DNA of 64,000 nt from assembly GCF_018372875.1 (NCBI RefSeq), contig NZ_JAHAIF010000008.1, positions 25,671 to 89,670 on the forward strand, written 5' to 3'. Below the pieces are notes generated by a model that saw only the letters and a list, made by a program, of their open reading frames with translations, had not been told where the DNA came from and made no database searches. Each line of letters begins with the position of its first letter. Positions within the stretch are counted from its first letter, which is position 1. Position numbers and translations under genes: made by a program. This stretch comes from Clostridium sp. (GTDB lineage Bacteria > Bacillota > Clostridia > Clostridiales > Clostridiaceae). Of the stretch, positions 1 to 8,459 are shown piece by piece.

Positions 1-1
1 T

Positions 2-1009
2 AATACTAACTCTATAAATAGTGAAAATGAAGTTATTAATATATGTTATTACAATGAATCAGGAAAAGATGAAATTATAAATGAAATAAAAGATAATGTA
101 TTCAATTATGAGGATTTTAGTATAAAAGAAGTATCATCTGTTGAAGAAGGAAAGGCTAATGTTGAAAATGAAAGAGCAATATTTATTTTGCTTAAGGAAG
201 GCTCTATAGAAACTTATTATTCGGAGAAAAGAGTCTCAGAAGGTGCAACTGTCCTATCTTATTTAAAGTCCTTTAGTGATACCTATGCAAGTATAAATGA
301 ATTATATATGGTAGATGTAGATAGGGCATCTGAAATTATTAGTAGTGAAGAATTTCTCAATGATAGTATAGACGTAAGGTTTATTAAAGAGGAGGATGCT
401 CCTAATTCTTATCAGTACTATGGAATAGTTGAAGTAACTATGATGATGCTTTATGTAACATTATTTCCCATAGGATTACTTGGATTAGAAAAATCATCTG
501 GAATAAAGGATAGAATAATTTTAACAGGATTATCTGATTTTAAATATTTTGTTGGAAGAATTATTTCAAGTTTAATTCTAAGCATAATTATAATTACACC
601 AGGATTTTTATTTTCTCTCTTTAAATTAAAGTCAAATTGGGGAGACAATCCACTCATAACTTTTATGTATGTAATAGCTGCTGCTTTAATGATGGTTACC
701 TTAGGAACTTTTGTTGGTTACGCAATAAAGCAAAGAGATAGGGCAGCATTGTTCTTACAAGGACTTATTATTCCAGTCTTTTCTTTCCTAGGGGGATCTT
801 ATATATCACTACCTCTTGAAATGAATGGAATATTCAATTTAGTAACAAATATTTCTCCTTTAAGATGGTTAAATAAGGGCATATTTAAAGCTGCCTATGA
901 AGGAAATTTTTATTGCCTAAATGTAAGCTTAGTAATAAGTATTACAGTAACTATAATTTTATTTTGTTGTCTTTATATATGTATTAGAAGGGAGAAGAGA
1001 GAAGTATGA
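2..1009 (+). CDS. ABC-2 type transporter permease, 5' end outside window
   Basis: Membrane subunit of an ABC-2 exporter. The frame is open from base 2, so the gene begins upstream and the TTG at 188 is only an internal codon. The visible N-terminal part is a soluble, probably extracellular domain. It is followed by about five hydrophobic segments typical of ABC-2 permeases, from the one starting YYGIVEVTMMML to the last near the C-terminus, which ends in basic residues (RREKREV). The stop overlaps the start of the next permease (ATGA), so the two are translationally coupled and probably form a heterodimer. The ATPase gene is expected just upstream and is not in view. Substrate unknown; peptide, antibiotic or lipid export are all possible. 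Confidence 0.85.
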   Translation, partial: NTNSINSENEVINICYYNESGKDEIINEIKDNVFNYEDFSIKEVSSVEEGKANVENERAIFILLKEGSIETYYSEKRVSEGATVLSYLKSFSDTYASINELYMVDVDRASEIISSEEFLNDSIDVRFIKEEDAPNSYQYYGIVEVTMMMLYVTLFPIGLLGLEKSSGIKDRIILTGLSDFKYFVGRIISSLILSIIIITPGFLFSLFKLKSNWGDNPLITFMYVIAAALMMVTLGTFVGYAIKQRDRAALFLQGLIIPVFSFLGGSYISLPLEMNGIFNLVTNISPLRWLNKGIFKAAYEGNFYCLNVSLVISITVTIILFCCLYICIRREKREV

Positions 1010-2154
1010 GAAGTGTATATGCCTTAGTAAAGAATAATTTAAAGATAATGATATTAAAGAAACCTGCGTATACAATACTAACAGTAGTTTTTCCTTTAAT
1101 TATATTTCTATTTGCCCCAAAGATTATAGATGGATCTATCACTGAAATAAATGTAGGAATATATGATGAAAGTAAATCTTTTTCTTCTAATAAATTAGAT
1201 GAGTATTTGTCTGATATTGATATGATTAATCTAGTTAAAGTTAATAGTGAAGATGATCTAAAACAAAAATTTAATACTAGAGATATTTATTTAGGTATAA
1301 TGATTGAGAAAAATATGGAGGAAAAAATATTAAAGGGCGATAATTCAGGTGTGATTTTATATGGGATAGAAGGGGAAAATATTCATGAAATTTTAGATAA
1401 AGGACTATCTATTGAATTATCCAATATGATAAATTTAGCAAAAGTAAATGAGGGTGACTTTGAAAAATATAAATTGTCAGTTGAAAGAAAAGAAAAAGAA
1501 AAAATTCAAGTTTCATATAAAGGTTTAAATGATGTAAAAAAGAATCATAGTATAAGTCAAAGCTTAATAGGGTTTATAATTATGTTTGCTTTTTATAGAG
1601 CAATGAGTGGTTCTGGATTAATTAGCGAAGATAAGGAACAAAATATGTATACACGAATTCTTACAACTAGTGTAAAACCATGGCAATATTATTTAAGTAA
1701 TATTATAAGTACAACTATTTTACTATCAATTTTATTTTCAATAAGTGTTATAGAAATAAACTTTGTTTCAACCATAGAAATTGGAGTTAGTAACCTTATG
1801 CTTATAGTGATATTATTAATATTAGGAATAGTTGCAGTATCTGTAGGAACATTTTGTATGACCATAACTAATGATAGAGATTTTTCAAGCATAATAAGTA
1901 ACTTTGTTACAATATCATTTCTAGCATTAGGTGGGTGTTTTGTGCCTTTATCCTATTTAAGTAATACAATAAATAAAATTTCATATTTTACGCCTATAAG
2001 ATGGGCAATGGAAGCTATTAATAATGCACAGCAAGGAGCAGATATAAGTGTAATTGTAATGAACTTATTAGTGTTAAGTTTATTTGGAATGGTATTTTTT
2101 ATTATTTCAGTTTATTGTATAAATAAGCGTGATAAGGTTGACAATGTAAGATAG
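1006..2154 (+). CDS. ABC-2 type transporter permease
   Basis: Second membrane subunit of the same exporter, 382 residues. One N-terminal membrane helix (about residues 20-40) is followed by an extracytoplasmic domain of about 150 residues, then five or six hydrophobic helices in the C-terminal half. This is the ABC2_membrane_3-like layout. The ATG overlaps the upstream stop by four bases. A stem-loop with a T-rich tail 150 bases downstream ends the operon. The substrate cannot be read from the sequence. Confidence 0.85.
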   Translation: MRSVYALVKNNLKIMILKKPAYTILTVVFPLIIFLFAPKIIDGSITEINVGIYDESKSFSSNKLDEYLSDIDMINLVKVNSEDDLKQKFNTRDIYLGIMIEKNMEEKILKGDNSGVILYGIEGENIHEILDKGLSIELSNMINLAKVNEGDFEKYKLSVERKEKEKIQVSYKGLNDVKKNHSISQSLIGFIIMFAFYRAMSGSGLISEDKEQNMYTRILTTSVKPWQYYLSNIISTTILLSILFSISVIEINFVSTIEIGVSNLMLIVILLILGIVAVSVGTFCMTITNDRDFSSIISNFVTISFLALGGCFVPLSYLSNTINKISYFTPIRWAMEAINNAQQGADISVIVMNLLVLSLFGMVFFIISVYCINKRDKVDNVR

Positions 2155-2304
2155 ATATTTAGTTGTAGTTTTAGAAAACAATATGGTTAATCAGATACTA
2201 GTCTATATGTCTTATTTTAATCCACACTATGCCAGTAAACAATCAGGAAAAATTTCATAATTAAATATATTTATGATGTATATAAAAAATTATAATTGTA
2301 AACA

Positions 2305-2338
2305 GTCGTTAGGTTTTATACCTAGCGGCTTTCTTCTT
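2305..2338 (+). terminator. Rho-independent terminator of ABC-2 operon
   Basis: A nine-pair stem with two G-T wobbles (GTCGTTAGG pairing with CCTAGCGGC) around a seven-base loop is followed by TTTCTTCTT. Confidence 0.75.
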
Positions 2339-2350
2339 AACTTAATAAGA

Positions 2351-2377
2351 ACCGTAATTATAGCATTTCATATATTA
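2351..2377 (+). promoter_or_regulatory. Candidate sigmaK-type sporulation promoter
   Basis: AC at 2351-2352, a 16-base spacer, then CATATATTA at 2369-2377. This matches the sigmaK pattern AC-N16/17-CATA-N3-TA and lies about 58 bases before the collagen-like gene. Such short motifs arise by chance in AT-rich DNA; the match gains weight from the surface-type protein it precedes. Confidence 0.4.
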
Positions 2378-2434
2378 ATAGTAGTAAGTTTTTTTACGAA
2401 AGATAAAAAATATGTTTAAATTATAGGAGGAAAT

Positions 2435-4423
2435 ATGAATATTACAGGAAGTGTAATTTTTAATATAAATAGTCAACCTAATGAAGCTTCTGGAAATCAA
2501 CCAATAAAAGGTGTGCCAGTAGCAATACAAGTTAGAGGAGATACAAATATAGAAGGAACATTTGTAGGTAAGGGTATTGTAGTTTTAACAAATAGTGATG
2601 GTAATTTTGCTTTTAGAGACGTTCCAAAAGGAAGTTATCGTATAGTAGAGGCAGCTGGATACACAGGTGAAATTTCAAATAGTGGAAACTGGAATTCTAG
2701 TAAAAGTATATCAGTAACCCCAAGTGATCCAGATATAGGCTTAATAACATCTCCACCAAGGGAAACAAATCGTGTAAATTCTTTATCACCGAATACAGTA
2801 TACGTTAATGTTTCTAATTCTAATATTTCCAATGTAAGATTTGTAGATGCACCAGTTGAAGATATATATCTTGAATTAAACAATTATGTAACTATAGGTA
2901 ATAATCTAATTACAGCTGGAAATGATGGAGATTTTGGGATATTACCAAATGGAACTCCTGTTGATACAAGCCCTACAACAGTTCCATACTCAGATTTTAT
3001 AACAACTTTTAAATATGTACGTTACGTCTATTTTAAGCCTAATGATGGTGAGTATTCTATTAGTAACACTATAACTAATACTAATTTTGGAACATGGTTT
3101 AATGTTTCAGATCATACAACAGGTGATGAAAGCGGACGTATGATGATAGTAAATGGAAGCAATCCAAACCAATCTATTTTTACTACAACAGTTACTGTAG
3201 AACCAAATACAAATTATGTATTTTCAACATGGGTTATGAATATAGACTCAGAACTAAATTCAGTACTTCCAGAATTACGTGTAATTGTAAGAAGTAATAC
3301 AGAGTTTCTTTTTAATCAACCATTAAGTAGTACTCTTAGGGTAACTAGGATTCCAACTTGGAGACAAGTAGGAGCAACTTTTAATAGTGGAAACAATACA
3401 AGATTAACAGTTAGTTTTATAAGTGAAGGCGGTCCAGCAGGAGGAAATGATTATTTAATTGATGATATTAGGTTATTGCAACTTCAAGGTGCTCCAGTTA
3501 CAAATATTCAAAAGAGTGTAGATAGGATTATAGCAAGCACTGGTGATACTATAAGATATACAATAACATTTATAAATTCAAGTAATCAACAATTAACAAA
3601 TGTAATTTTTAGAGATATAGTACCTGAAGGAGTAACTATAGTTCCAAACACTTTAATGATTAACAATGTACAATTAGATGAAAGTAATATAAATTCAGGT
3701 ATATCCTTAAGAGATATTAATGCTAGAGAAACCATAACTATATCATTTGAGGTAAGAGTTAATAGCAATGTTAGGAATGGTTATACAGTAATCAATAATG
3801 CTGGAATAACCTATACTTTTAGAGATTCAACTGGAAGTAACAGAACAATAACTACTACTAGTAATACAGTTCATACAATAATAATAAATACAAATTGTCC
3901 AGTTTGCCCAGCAGGACCACAAGGTGAAAGAGGACCTCAAGGGCCCCAAGGACCAATGGGTCCACAGGGAGAAATTGGACCAAGAGGCCCACAAGGAATT
4001 CCAGGAGAAAAATGTATTCATGACTATTTATTTGTAAACACGCCTTATTGTAAGTGCATAGAAGGTAAGGAGCTAATTCCTTTAATGAATAATATACAAG
4101 TAAAAGGTACAGCTATTATTCATAGAGAAGGACGCTCAATTATAATTTTATCTCCAGGAAAATCATATTTAATTAGTTGTAATCTTACTGCTTCTATATG
4201 TGATTTAAGTTGTACAAATGAAATAAATGTAATTTTCTTACTAAATGGAAGACCCTATCCTGGAATGAGTTCACAAAGTATATATAGGAAAAATCAATGG
4301 GTAACTATCACTGGTAATTCTATTATTAAAGCCAATAAAGATGTCATTGGAATTGCTTTAGTTAATGCATCAAGCTGTTGCATAAAATTAAGAGATGTTA
4401 ATATAACAATCATAGAAATATAA
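2435..4423 (+). CDS. Collagen-like surface/exosporium-type protein
   Basis: 662 residues without a signal peptide. In order: an N-terminal carboxypeptidase-regulatory/SdrB-like beta sandwich (about 1-90, ending GNFAFRDVPKGSYRIVEAAG); a carbohydrate-binding-like beta region (about 190-350); a DUF11-type repeat (about 355-485, beginning around VTNIQKSVDRIIASTGDTI); a cysteine pair CPVC; ten uninterrupted Gly-X-Y triplets (3914-4005) rich in GPQ; and a C-terminal globular domain of about 130 residues with several cysteines, resembling the head domains of BclA-like spore glycoproteins. Such proteins form hair-like filaments on spores, with the C-terminal head trimerising. RBS AGGAGG lies six bases before ATG. 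Single-gene unit with its own terminator. The exosporium role is inferred from architecture and the upstream sigmaK-like motif. Confidence 0.75.
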   Translation: MNITGSVIFNINSQPNEASGNQPIKGVPVAIQVRGDTNIEGTFVGKGIVVLTNSDGNFAFRDVPKGSYRIVEAAGYTGEISNSGNWNSSKSISVTPSDPDIGLITSPPRETNRVNSLSPNTVYVNVSNSNISNVRFVDAPVEDIYLELNNYVTIGNNLITAGNDGDFGILPNGTPVDTSPTTVPYSDFITTFKYVRYVYFKPNDGEYSISNTITNTNFGTWFNVSDHTTGDESGRMMIVNGSNPNQSIFTTTVTVEPNTNYVFSTWVMNIDSELNSVLPELRVIVRSNTEFLFNQPLSSTLRVTRIPTWRQVGATFNSGNNTRLTVSFISEGGPAGGNDYLIDDIRLLQLQGAPVTNIQKSVDRIIASTGDTIRYTITFINSSNQQLTNVIFRDIVPEGVTIVPNTLMINNVQLDESNINSGISLRDINARETITISFEVRVNSNVRNGYTVINNAGITYTFRDSTGSNRTITTTSNTVHTIIINTNCPVCPAGPQGERGPQGPQGPMGPQGEIGPRGPQGIPGEKCIHDYLFVNTPYCKCIEGKELIPLMNNIQVKGTAIIHREGRSIIILSPGKSYLISCNLTASICDLSCTNEINVIFLLNGRPYPGMSSQSIYRKNQWVTITGNSIIKANKDVIGIALVNASSCCIKLRDVNITIIEI

Positions 4424-4429
4424 AATTAG

Positions 4430-4462
4430 AGCTGTTGAAAAAATTTTTCGACAGCTTTTAAT
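4430..4462 (+). terminator. Rho-independent terminator of collagen-like gene
   Basis: A near-perfect 13-pair inverted repeat (AGCTGTTGAAAAA against TTTTTCGACAGCT) is followed by TTTTAATA. Confidence 0.8.
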
Positions 4463-4693
4463 ATATGTGGATAGTTGCTGGATTATGAAACGATATACTA
4501 AATGTACTAATAAATACTTGCAGTTAGAAGGAGTAAACAGAATAGAGATAAATGAGGGAAATTAAATTTTCTCTTTACTTATTTACTTTAATAGACATAT
4601 TAAAGTTAAACATGCAAAAACTAATAATGTATAATTTTAATAAAACAATTTATTTAGTATTCTACTATAAATAAAATAAACAAAGGAGAAAAG

Positions 4694-6160
4694 ATGGATA
4701 GAATTTTAAAAGATAAGACTATAAAACTAGAAAATACCTATGCTAAATTACCAAGTAGACTTTTCACAGCTAAATATCCTGAAAAGGTAAAAGAACCAAA
4801 GATTGTTGCGCTAAACAAAACCTTAGCTAAAAATCTAGGAATAGATGTAAGCTTCTTAGAAAGTGAGGAAGGAGCAAATTTTTTAAGCGGTAATAAAATT
4901 TTAGATGGTACAACACCAATTGCACAAGCTTATGCTGGACATCAGTTTGGATACTTTACTATTTTAGGTGATGGAAGAGCAGTACTTCTTGGGGAATACT
5001 TAACAAAGGATGGAGAAAGAGTAGATATCCAGCTTAAAGGGTCAGGTAGAACTCCTTATTCTAGAGGTGGGGATGGTAAGGCATCATTAGGCCCGATGCT
5101 TAGAGAATACATTATAAGTGAAGGAATGTATGCTTTAGGTATACCAACTACCAGAAGTTTGGCCGTATTAAAAACAGGAGAAGATATTTTTAGAGAGGAT
5201 TTCTTACCTGGTGCAATACTAACAAGAATTGCAAAAAGTCATATACGTGTAGGAACATTTGAGTATGCTGCAAGACTTGGAGATAAAAAATATTTAAAGG
5301 AATTGGCAGATTATACTTTAGAGAGACATTTTGATGGAAATTATAATGGGAATCCTTATGAATACTTACTAAATCAAGTTGTAAAAAGGCAAGCTGAATT
5401 AATTTCAAAGTGGCAACTTGTAGGGTTTATTCATGGAGTTATGAATACAGACAATATGTCTATAGCAGGAGAAACTATTGACTATGGTCCTTGTGCTTTT
5501 ATGGATATATATGATCCAAGTACTGTATTTAGTTCAATAGATCTAAATGGTAGATATGCCTATGAAAAACAGCCTAGAATTGGTGGGTGGAATCTAGCAA
5601 GATTTGCTGAAGCTATATTATCATTATTAGATGATGATAAGGATAAAGCAATTGAGATAGCAAATGGAGCTTTAGATAGATATAACCAATTATATTTAAA
5701 TAATTGGTATTCAGGAATGAGAAAAAAGCTTGGTTTATTTAATGAAGAGGAAGGAGATAAAGATTTAATAGAAGGGCTTCTAAGTATAATGCTAAAATAT
5801 AAAGCAGACTATACAAATACTTTCTATAACTTAACTATTGGAAAGTTTACAAGCATGGATATTTTCTATATGGATGAGTTTAAAACATGGTATACTTTAT
5901 GGAATGAAAGATTGAGTAGACAAGAAGAAGGCAAGGATGAAGTAAAAAAACTTATGGAAGAAAATAATCCAACTGTAATACCAAGAAATCATAGAGTAGA
6001 GGAAGCACTAGAAGCAGCAGTAAATAGAAATGATTATAGTGTAATGGAAAATCTTATAGCAGTTTTAAAAAATCCATATGATTACTTAAGTGTTAATGAA
6101 GAATATACAAAGTTACCTAAAAATATAGAGAAAGGATATAAAACCTACTGTGGTACATAA
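4694..6160 (+). CDS. selO: Protein adenylyltransferase SelO (YdiU family)
   Basis: 488 residues, the normal length for bacterial SelO, a pseudokinase-fold enzyme that transfers AMP from ATP to Ser/Thr/Tyr side chains and is linked to redox stress. Family blocks are visible: [40 protein letters not shown], and the metal/active-site stretch [20 protein letters not shown] followed by FMDIYDP. The C-terminus ends YCGT; eukaryotic members carry selenocysteine near this end, so this is a cysteine version. RBS AAAGGAG precedes the ATG. It is a lone gene with a terminator 45 bases after the stop. Confidence 0.93.
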   Translation: MDRILKDKTIKLENTYAKLPSRLFTAKYPEKVKEPKIVALNKTLAKNLGIDVSFLESEEGANFLSGNKILDGTTPIAQAYAGHQFGYFTILGDGRAVLLGEYLTKDGERVDIQLKGSGRTPYSRGGDGKASLGPMLREYIISEGMYALGIPTTRSLAVLKTGEDIFREDFLPGAILTRIAKSHIRVGTFEYAARLGDKKYLKELADYTLERHFDGNYNGNPYEYLLNQVVKRQAELISKWQLVGFIHGVMNTDNMSIAGETIDYGPCAFMDIYDPSTVFSSIDLNGRYAYEKQPRIGGWNLARFAEAILSLLDDDKDKAIEIANGALDRYNQLYLNNWYSGMRKKLGLFNEEEGDKDLIEGLLSIMLKYKADYTNTFYNLTIGKFTSMDIFYMDEFKTWYTLWNERLSRQEEGKDEVKKLMEENNPTVIPRNHRVEEALEAAVNRNDYSVMENLIAVLKNPYDYLSVNEEYTKLPKNIEKGYKTYCGT

Positions 6161-6202
6161 GATAGTATAGAATATTGATAAATAAAGTATAGAAATAGTT
6201 AA

Positions 6203-6239
6203 AGAGATACCTGTTAAATTACAGGTGTCTTATTATTTT
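6203..6239 (+). terminator. Rho-independent terminator of selO
   Basis: AGATACCTGT pairs with ACAGGTGTCT (one G-T pair) around a six-base loop, followed by TATTATTTT. Confidence 0.75.
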
Positions 6240-6338
6240 GCTCAAAAAATACTTATTTTTCATTATTGATAAATTTTATCAGTAACATTATTGAATAGAA
6301 TTTTTTTTTTCAGTATATACCAATTAATAAAAAGACAC

Positions 6339-6353
6339 TGAGAATTATATTCA
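6339..6353 (+). promoter_or_regulatory. Fur-box-like site upstream of feoA remnant
   Basis: TGAGAATTATATTCA matches 11 of 14 specified positions of the 7-1-7 Fur core TGATAATNATTATCA. It lies about 105 bases before the broken feoA start, where a Fur operator would be expected. Confidence 0.4.
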
Positions 6354-6458
6354 ACTGAAATAGGGGGATTATTTTAGTTAAAGGGGTAAAAATTGCTTTG
6401 AATCGTGGACTTGATTCACTTATAGTGGTTAATTAAGTTTTGAAAGGAGTTTTTGATT

Positions 6459-6548
6459 ATGACTTTAAAAGAATTAAAACCAGGTGAATCAGGTACAGTT
6501 AAGTCAATTGGGGAAAAGGGAGTTATGATTACAAGGTATGTAAAATGA
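6459..6548 (+). pseudogene. feoA: Truncated feoA (ferrous iron transport protein A)
   Basis: A 29-codon frame with a good RBS (AAAGGAG, 6443-6449). Its product (MTLKELKPGESGTVKSIGEK then GVMITRYVK) matches the first strand pair of FeoA SH3-like proteins, which are normally about 75 residues. The remainder, including the RRRxxxMG-type stretch, is absent. FeoA helps the FeoB Fe(II) transporter; no feoB follows. The break lies 13 bases before a perfect inverted repeat. A translated fragment is possible but should not fold. Confidence 0.6.
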
Positions 6549-6561
6549 TATTATCATCACT

Positions 6562-6594
6562 GTTCCACTAATTACAGTAGATAATTAGTGGAAC
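6562..6594. repeat. Perfect 13-bp inverted repeat beside feoA break
   Basis: GTTCCACTAATTA (6562-6574) is repeated in inverted form at 6582-6594 with a seven-base loop. Neither side has a T tail of terminator type in the correct orientation (A-rich on the plus side), so it is an atypical terminator or a scar of rearrangement. Confidence 0.6.
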
Positions 6595-6612
6595 AAAAAT
6601 AATATTGTTAGA

Positions 6613-7083
6613 TTATAAACTTTGACCTAAACAGTTTGTATCATCAGCTATATCTCTAACATCGTCTTGTAAGTCACAAATATCGCTTTGAATAGATCTT
6701 AAGATATTCTTTATTCTGTTACTTACGCAGCAACGACTTTCAAATAAAGTATCATCTAGATTATTAAAGCATTGATTTAGGCAGTTAATAGCATTATTAG
6801 TATTTCTTAATTGATTTTCAAAAGCTCTTAATGCTCTTTCTGTTCTCTCATCCATTGGACTATTATCAAATCTTCTTCCACAGCAAAGACGTCTGTCATC
6901 ACGATCCCTATCTCTATCTCTATTACAATCTCTGTCTCTATCTCTATTGCAATCTCTATCCCTATCACGATCTCTATTACATTCACATTCGCTACTTAAG
7001 AAAGAAGTATTGTTATAAAAATTATCTCTATAGTTACGGTAAGCTTCTGCTATTTCAGAATAATTATTATTATTTTCACACAT
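6613..7083 (-). CDS. Arg-Asp repeat, Asn/Cys-rich protein, possibly spore coat
   Basis: 156 residues, family not recognised. The N-terminus is Asn-rich, then residues about 33-66 are nearly pure Arg-Asp dipeptides interrupted by Cys-Asn, then a helical C-terminal domain with cysteines (FNNLDDTLFESRCCVSNRIK, IQSDICDLQDDVRDIADD). Charged repeat proteins with cysteines are common in spore coats, and a sigmaK-like promoter precedes it, so a coat or spore-interior role is inferred. The RBS is AAAGGTGG. The repeat is encoded by imperfect hexanucleotides, so its length may vary between strains. Confidence 0.65.
   Translation of the reverse strand: MCENNNNYSEIAEAYRNYRDNFYNNTSFLSSECECNRDRDRDRDCNRDRDRDCNRDRDRDRDDRRLCCGRRFDNSPMDERTERALRAFENQLRNTNNAINCLNQCFNNLDDTLFESRCCVSNRIKNILRSIQSDICDLQDDVRDIADDTNCLGQSL
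6898..6981 (-). repeat. Imperfect hexanucleotide tandem repeat coding Arg-Asp
   Basis: About 84 bases made of variants of CGATCT/AGAGAT units within the minus-strand gene. Units differ at third positions, so the repeat is old or maintained by selection on the protein. Confidence 0.7.
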
Positions 7084-7138
7084 AGTAAATCCACCTTTTC
7101 ATCTTTTTGTTATTTATTTTTTATCCATTCGTATAATT

Positions 7139-7166
7139 TATCTTATGTAGATAATAGGTAAATGGT
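7139..7166 (-). promoter_or_regulatory. Candidate sigmaK-type promoter for Arg-Asp repeat gene
   Basis: On the minus strand, AC at 7166-7165, 17 bases, then CATAAGATA at 7147-7139, about 56 bases from the ATG. This fits AC-N16/17-CATA-N3-TA and suggests mother-cell expression. Confidence 0.4.
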
Positions 7167-7324
7167 GATAAAAAAATAAAAAGTGTATAATATTATTTTT
7201 TTGTAGATATCCTTTTACTTTAAAGACAGTCTTTATTATGTATTTAAAGTATATTTATAGACAAATATTATAAAAATTAGGTATACTAAGGAAGAAGCAA
7301 TAAAGATGAATAGGGGGAGCACTA

Positions 7325-8131
7325 ATGAGTATAGGAAAGGTGCAAGAAAAAATAAGAAGTTTAAATAATGTAAGAAATAATCCGAAGGAATATCTTGATA
7401 AATGTGATGAAATAATTAAACTATTAATAGGTTCTAATGAAATATATACTTTAGTTAGTAAGGATTCCAGTGAAGAGTTCATAAAAAGCGGTAGGGGTGA
7501 TATAAGATATGGTATACATGAAAATATACCTACAATGTGGCTCTTTTCTGAAGAGAAGATAGCTAAGGAATATGCTGATTATTATAATTTAAAGCTTAAA
7601 GGAGAATATTTAATAAAAAAAATACCATTTGAAGAACTATCATTAGAGTCTTATAGAGCTATGTTTTCAGGGGTTGGGAAGCTTATTGTAGACGAAGGAA
7701 GAGAATATTTAGCATGTAGTTTGTATGATTTGGTAAATCAATGTTTAATAAAAAATGGACAAGATCCTATACTAGAAAGAAAAGAGTATCTTGTTATGAA
7801 CATACTAAATAGCATTAAGTATGGTAATGCAAAGTTATGGGTAGTTCCAAAGGCAGGGACAACATTTAATGATATAATATTTAATAATTTTGATCCTGCA
7901 ATAGAAGGGGGCTATGTAAGATTTTTTATAAACAAGAACGAAAGTAGTACTTATTCAAAGAGATTAGGACATACTAATGGTATTTCTATAGATTTAGATA
8001 TGAGCAGTTTTAATACTACCATAGAGAGCTTATTAAAAAGTGAAGCTAAGGGAGTAAAATTTATTATAAATAATATAGAATCAGATATAACAGTAGAAAA
8101 GTTAAATTCTTTATTAAGTAAGATGAATTAG
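7325..8131 (+). CDS. Conserved hypothetical protein, weakly SseB-like
   Basis: 268 residues, soluble, no signal or membrane segment. A stretch at about residues 66-95 (NIPTMWLFSEEKIAKEYADY) resembles the region of SseB-type proteins where a number-like value is compared, and the last 60 residues resemble an SseB C-terminal domain. The match is too weak for a functional claim. RBS AGGGGGAG lies six bases before the ATG. It is a single gene; the thrS promoter starts seven bases after its stop. Confidence 0.7.
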   Translation: MSIGKVQEKIRSLNNVRNNPKEYLDKCDEIIKLLIGSNEIYTLVSKDSSEEFIKSGRGDIRYGIHENIPTMWLFSEEKIAKEYADYYNLKLKGEYLIKKIPFEELSLESYRAMFSGVGKLIVDEGREYLACSLYDLVNQCLIKNGQDPILERKEYLVMNILNSIKYGNAKLWVVPKAGTTFNDIIFNNFDPAIEGGYVRFFINKNESSTYSKRLGHTNGISIDLDMSSFNTTIESLLKSEAKGVKFIINNIESDITVEKLNSLLSKMN

Positions 8132-8137
8132 AAAGTA

Positions 8138-8166
8138 TTGACAAAGCATTGTCAATGGAATATAAT
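8138..8166 (+). promoter_or_regulatory. Consensus sigmaA promoter of thrS T-box leader
   Basis: TTGACA at 8138-8143, a 17-base spacer and TATAAT at 8161-8166: a perfect vegetative promoter. Transcription should start near 8173. Confidence 0.85.
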
Positions 8167-8172
8167 TCAAGA

Positions 8173-8440
8173 AAAACAAAATAGTATAAGCTACGATAGG
8201 GAAAAGTATTATAGAATACAGTTTTAAGAGAGAAAATGTCACCGGCTGCAAGCATTTTTAAACATGACTATAAGAAAAACTACCCAGGAGCTATGATTTA
8301 GTAACTTATTTAAAGCGAAATGTCATCGGTGAAAATCGATAAAATTTAAGAGAAGAATTGAATTTTTTAATTCAATTTGGGTGGAACCACGGATAATTAG
8401 CATTCGTCCCAAGTAGGGATGAGTGCTTTTTTTATATATT
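8173..8440 (+). ncRNA. T-box riboswitch (threonyl-tRNA sensing)
   Basis: Leader RNA that reads tRNA charging and controls thrS by transcription antitermination. The invariant T-box lies at 8377-8393 (GGGTGGAACCACGG core). Next is the terminator stem 8399-8410/8416-8427 followed by seven T. Upstream, TCACCG and CGGTGA (about 8239 and 8327) pair to close a Stem I-like domain. The specifier triplet should be a threonine codon; ACT at 8279-8281 and ACC at 8282-8284 are candidates that I cannot separate without folding. Uncharged tRNA-Thr should stabilise the antiterminator. Confidence 0.93.
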
Positions 8441-8459
8441 ATTAAGAGGAGGTAGAAAA

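Noticed and set aside
188-1009. First ABC permease as a complete gene starting at TTG 188
   Set aside because: The frame is open to the window edge and the missing N-terminal part is expected for the family, so the gene is partial.
4552-4674. 40-codon AT-rich frame between the collagen-like gene and selO
   Set aside because: The AGGAG motif is too far from the ATG and the composition looks random.
6562-6594. 13-bp inverted repeat as an insertion sequence end
   Set aside because: No transposase fragment, second end or target duplication is visible nearby.
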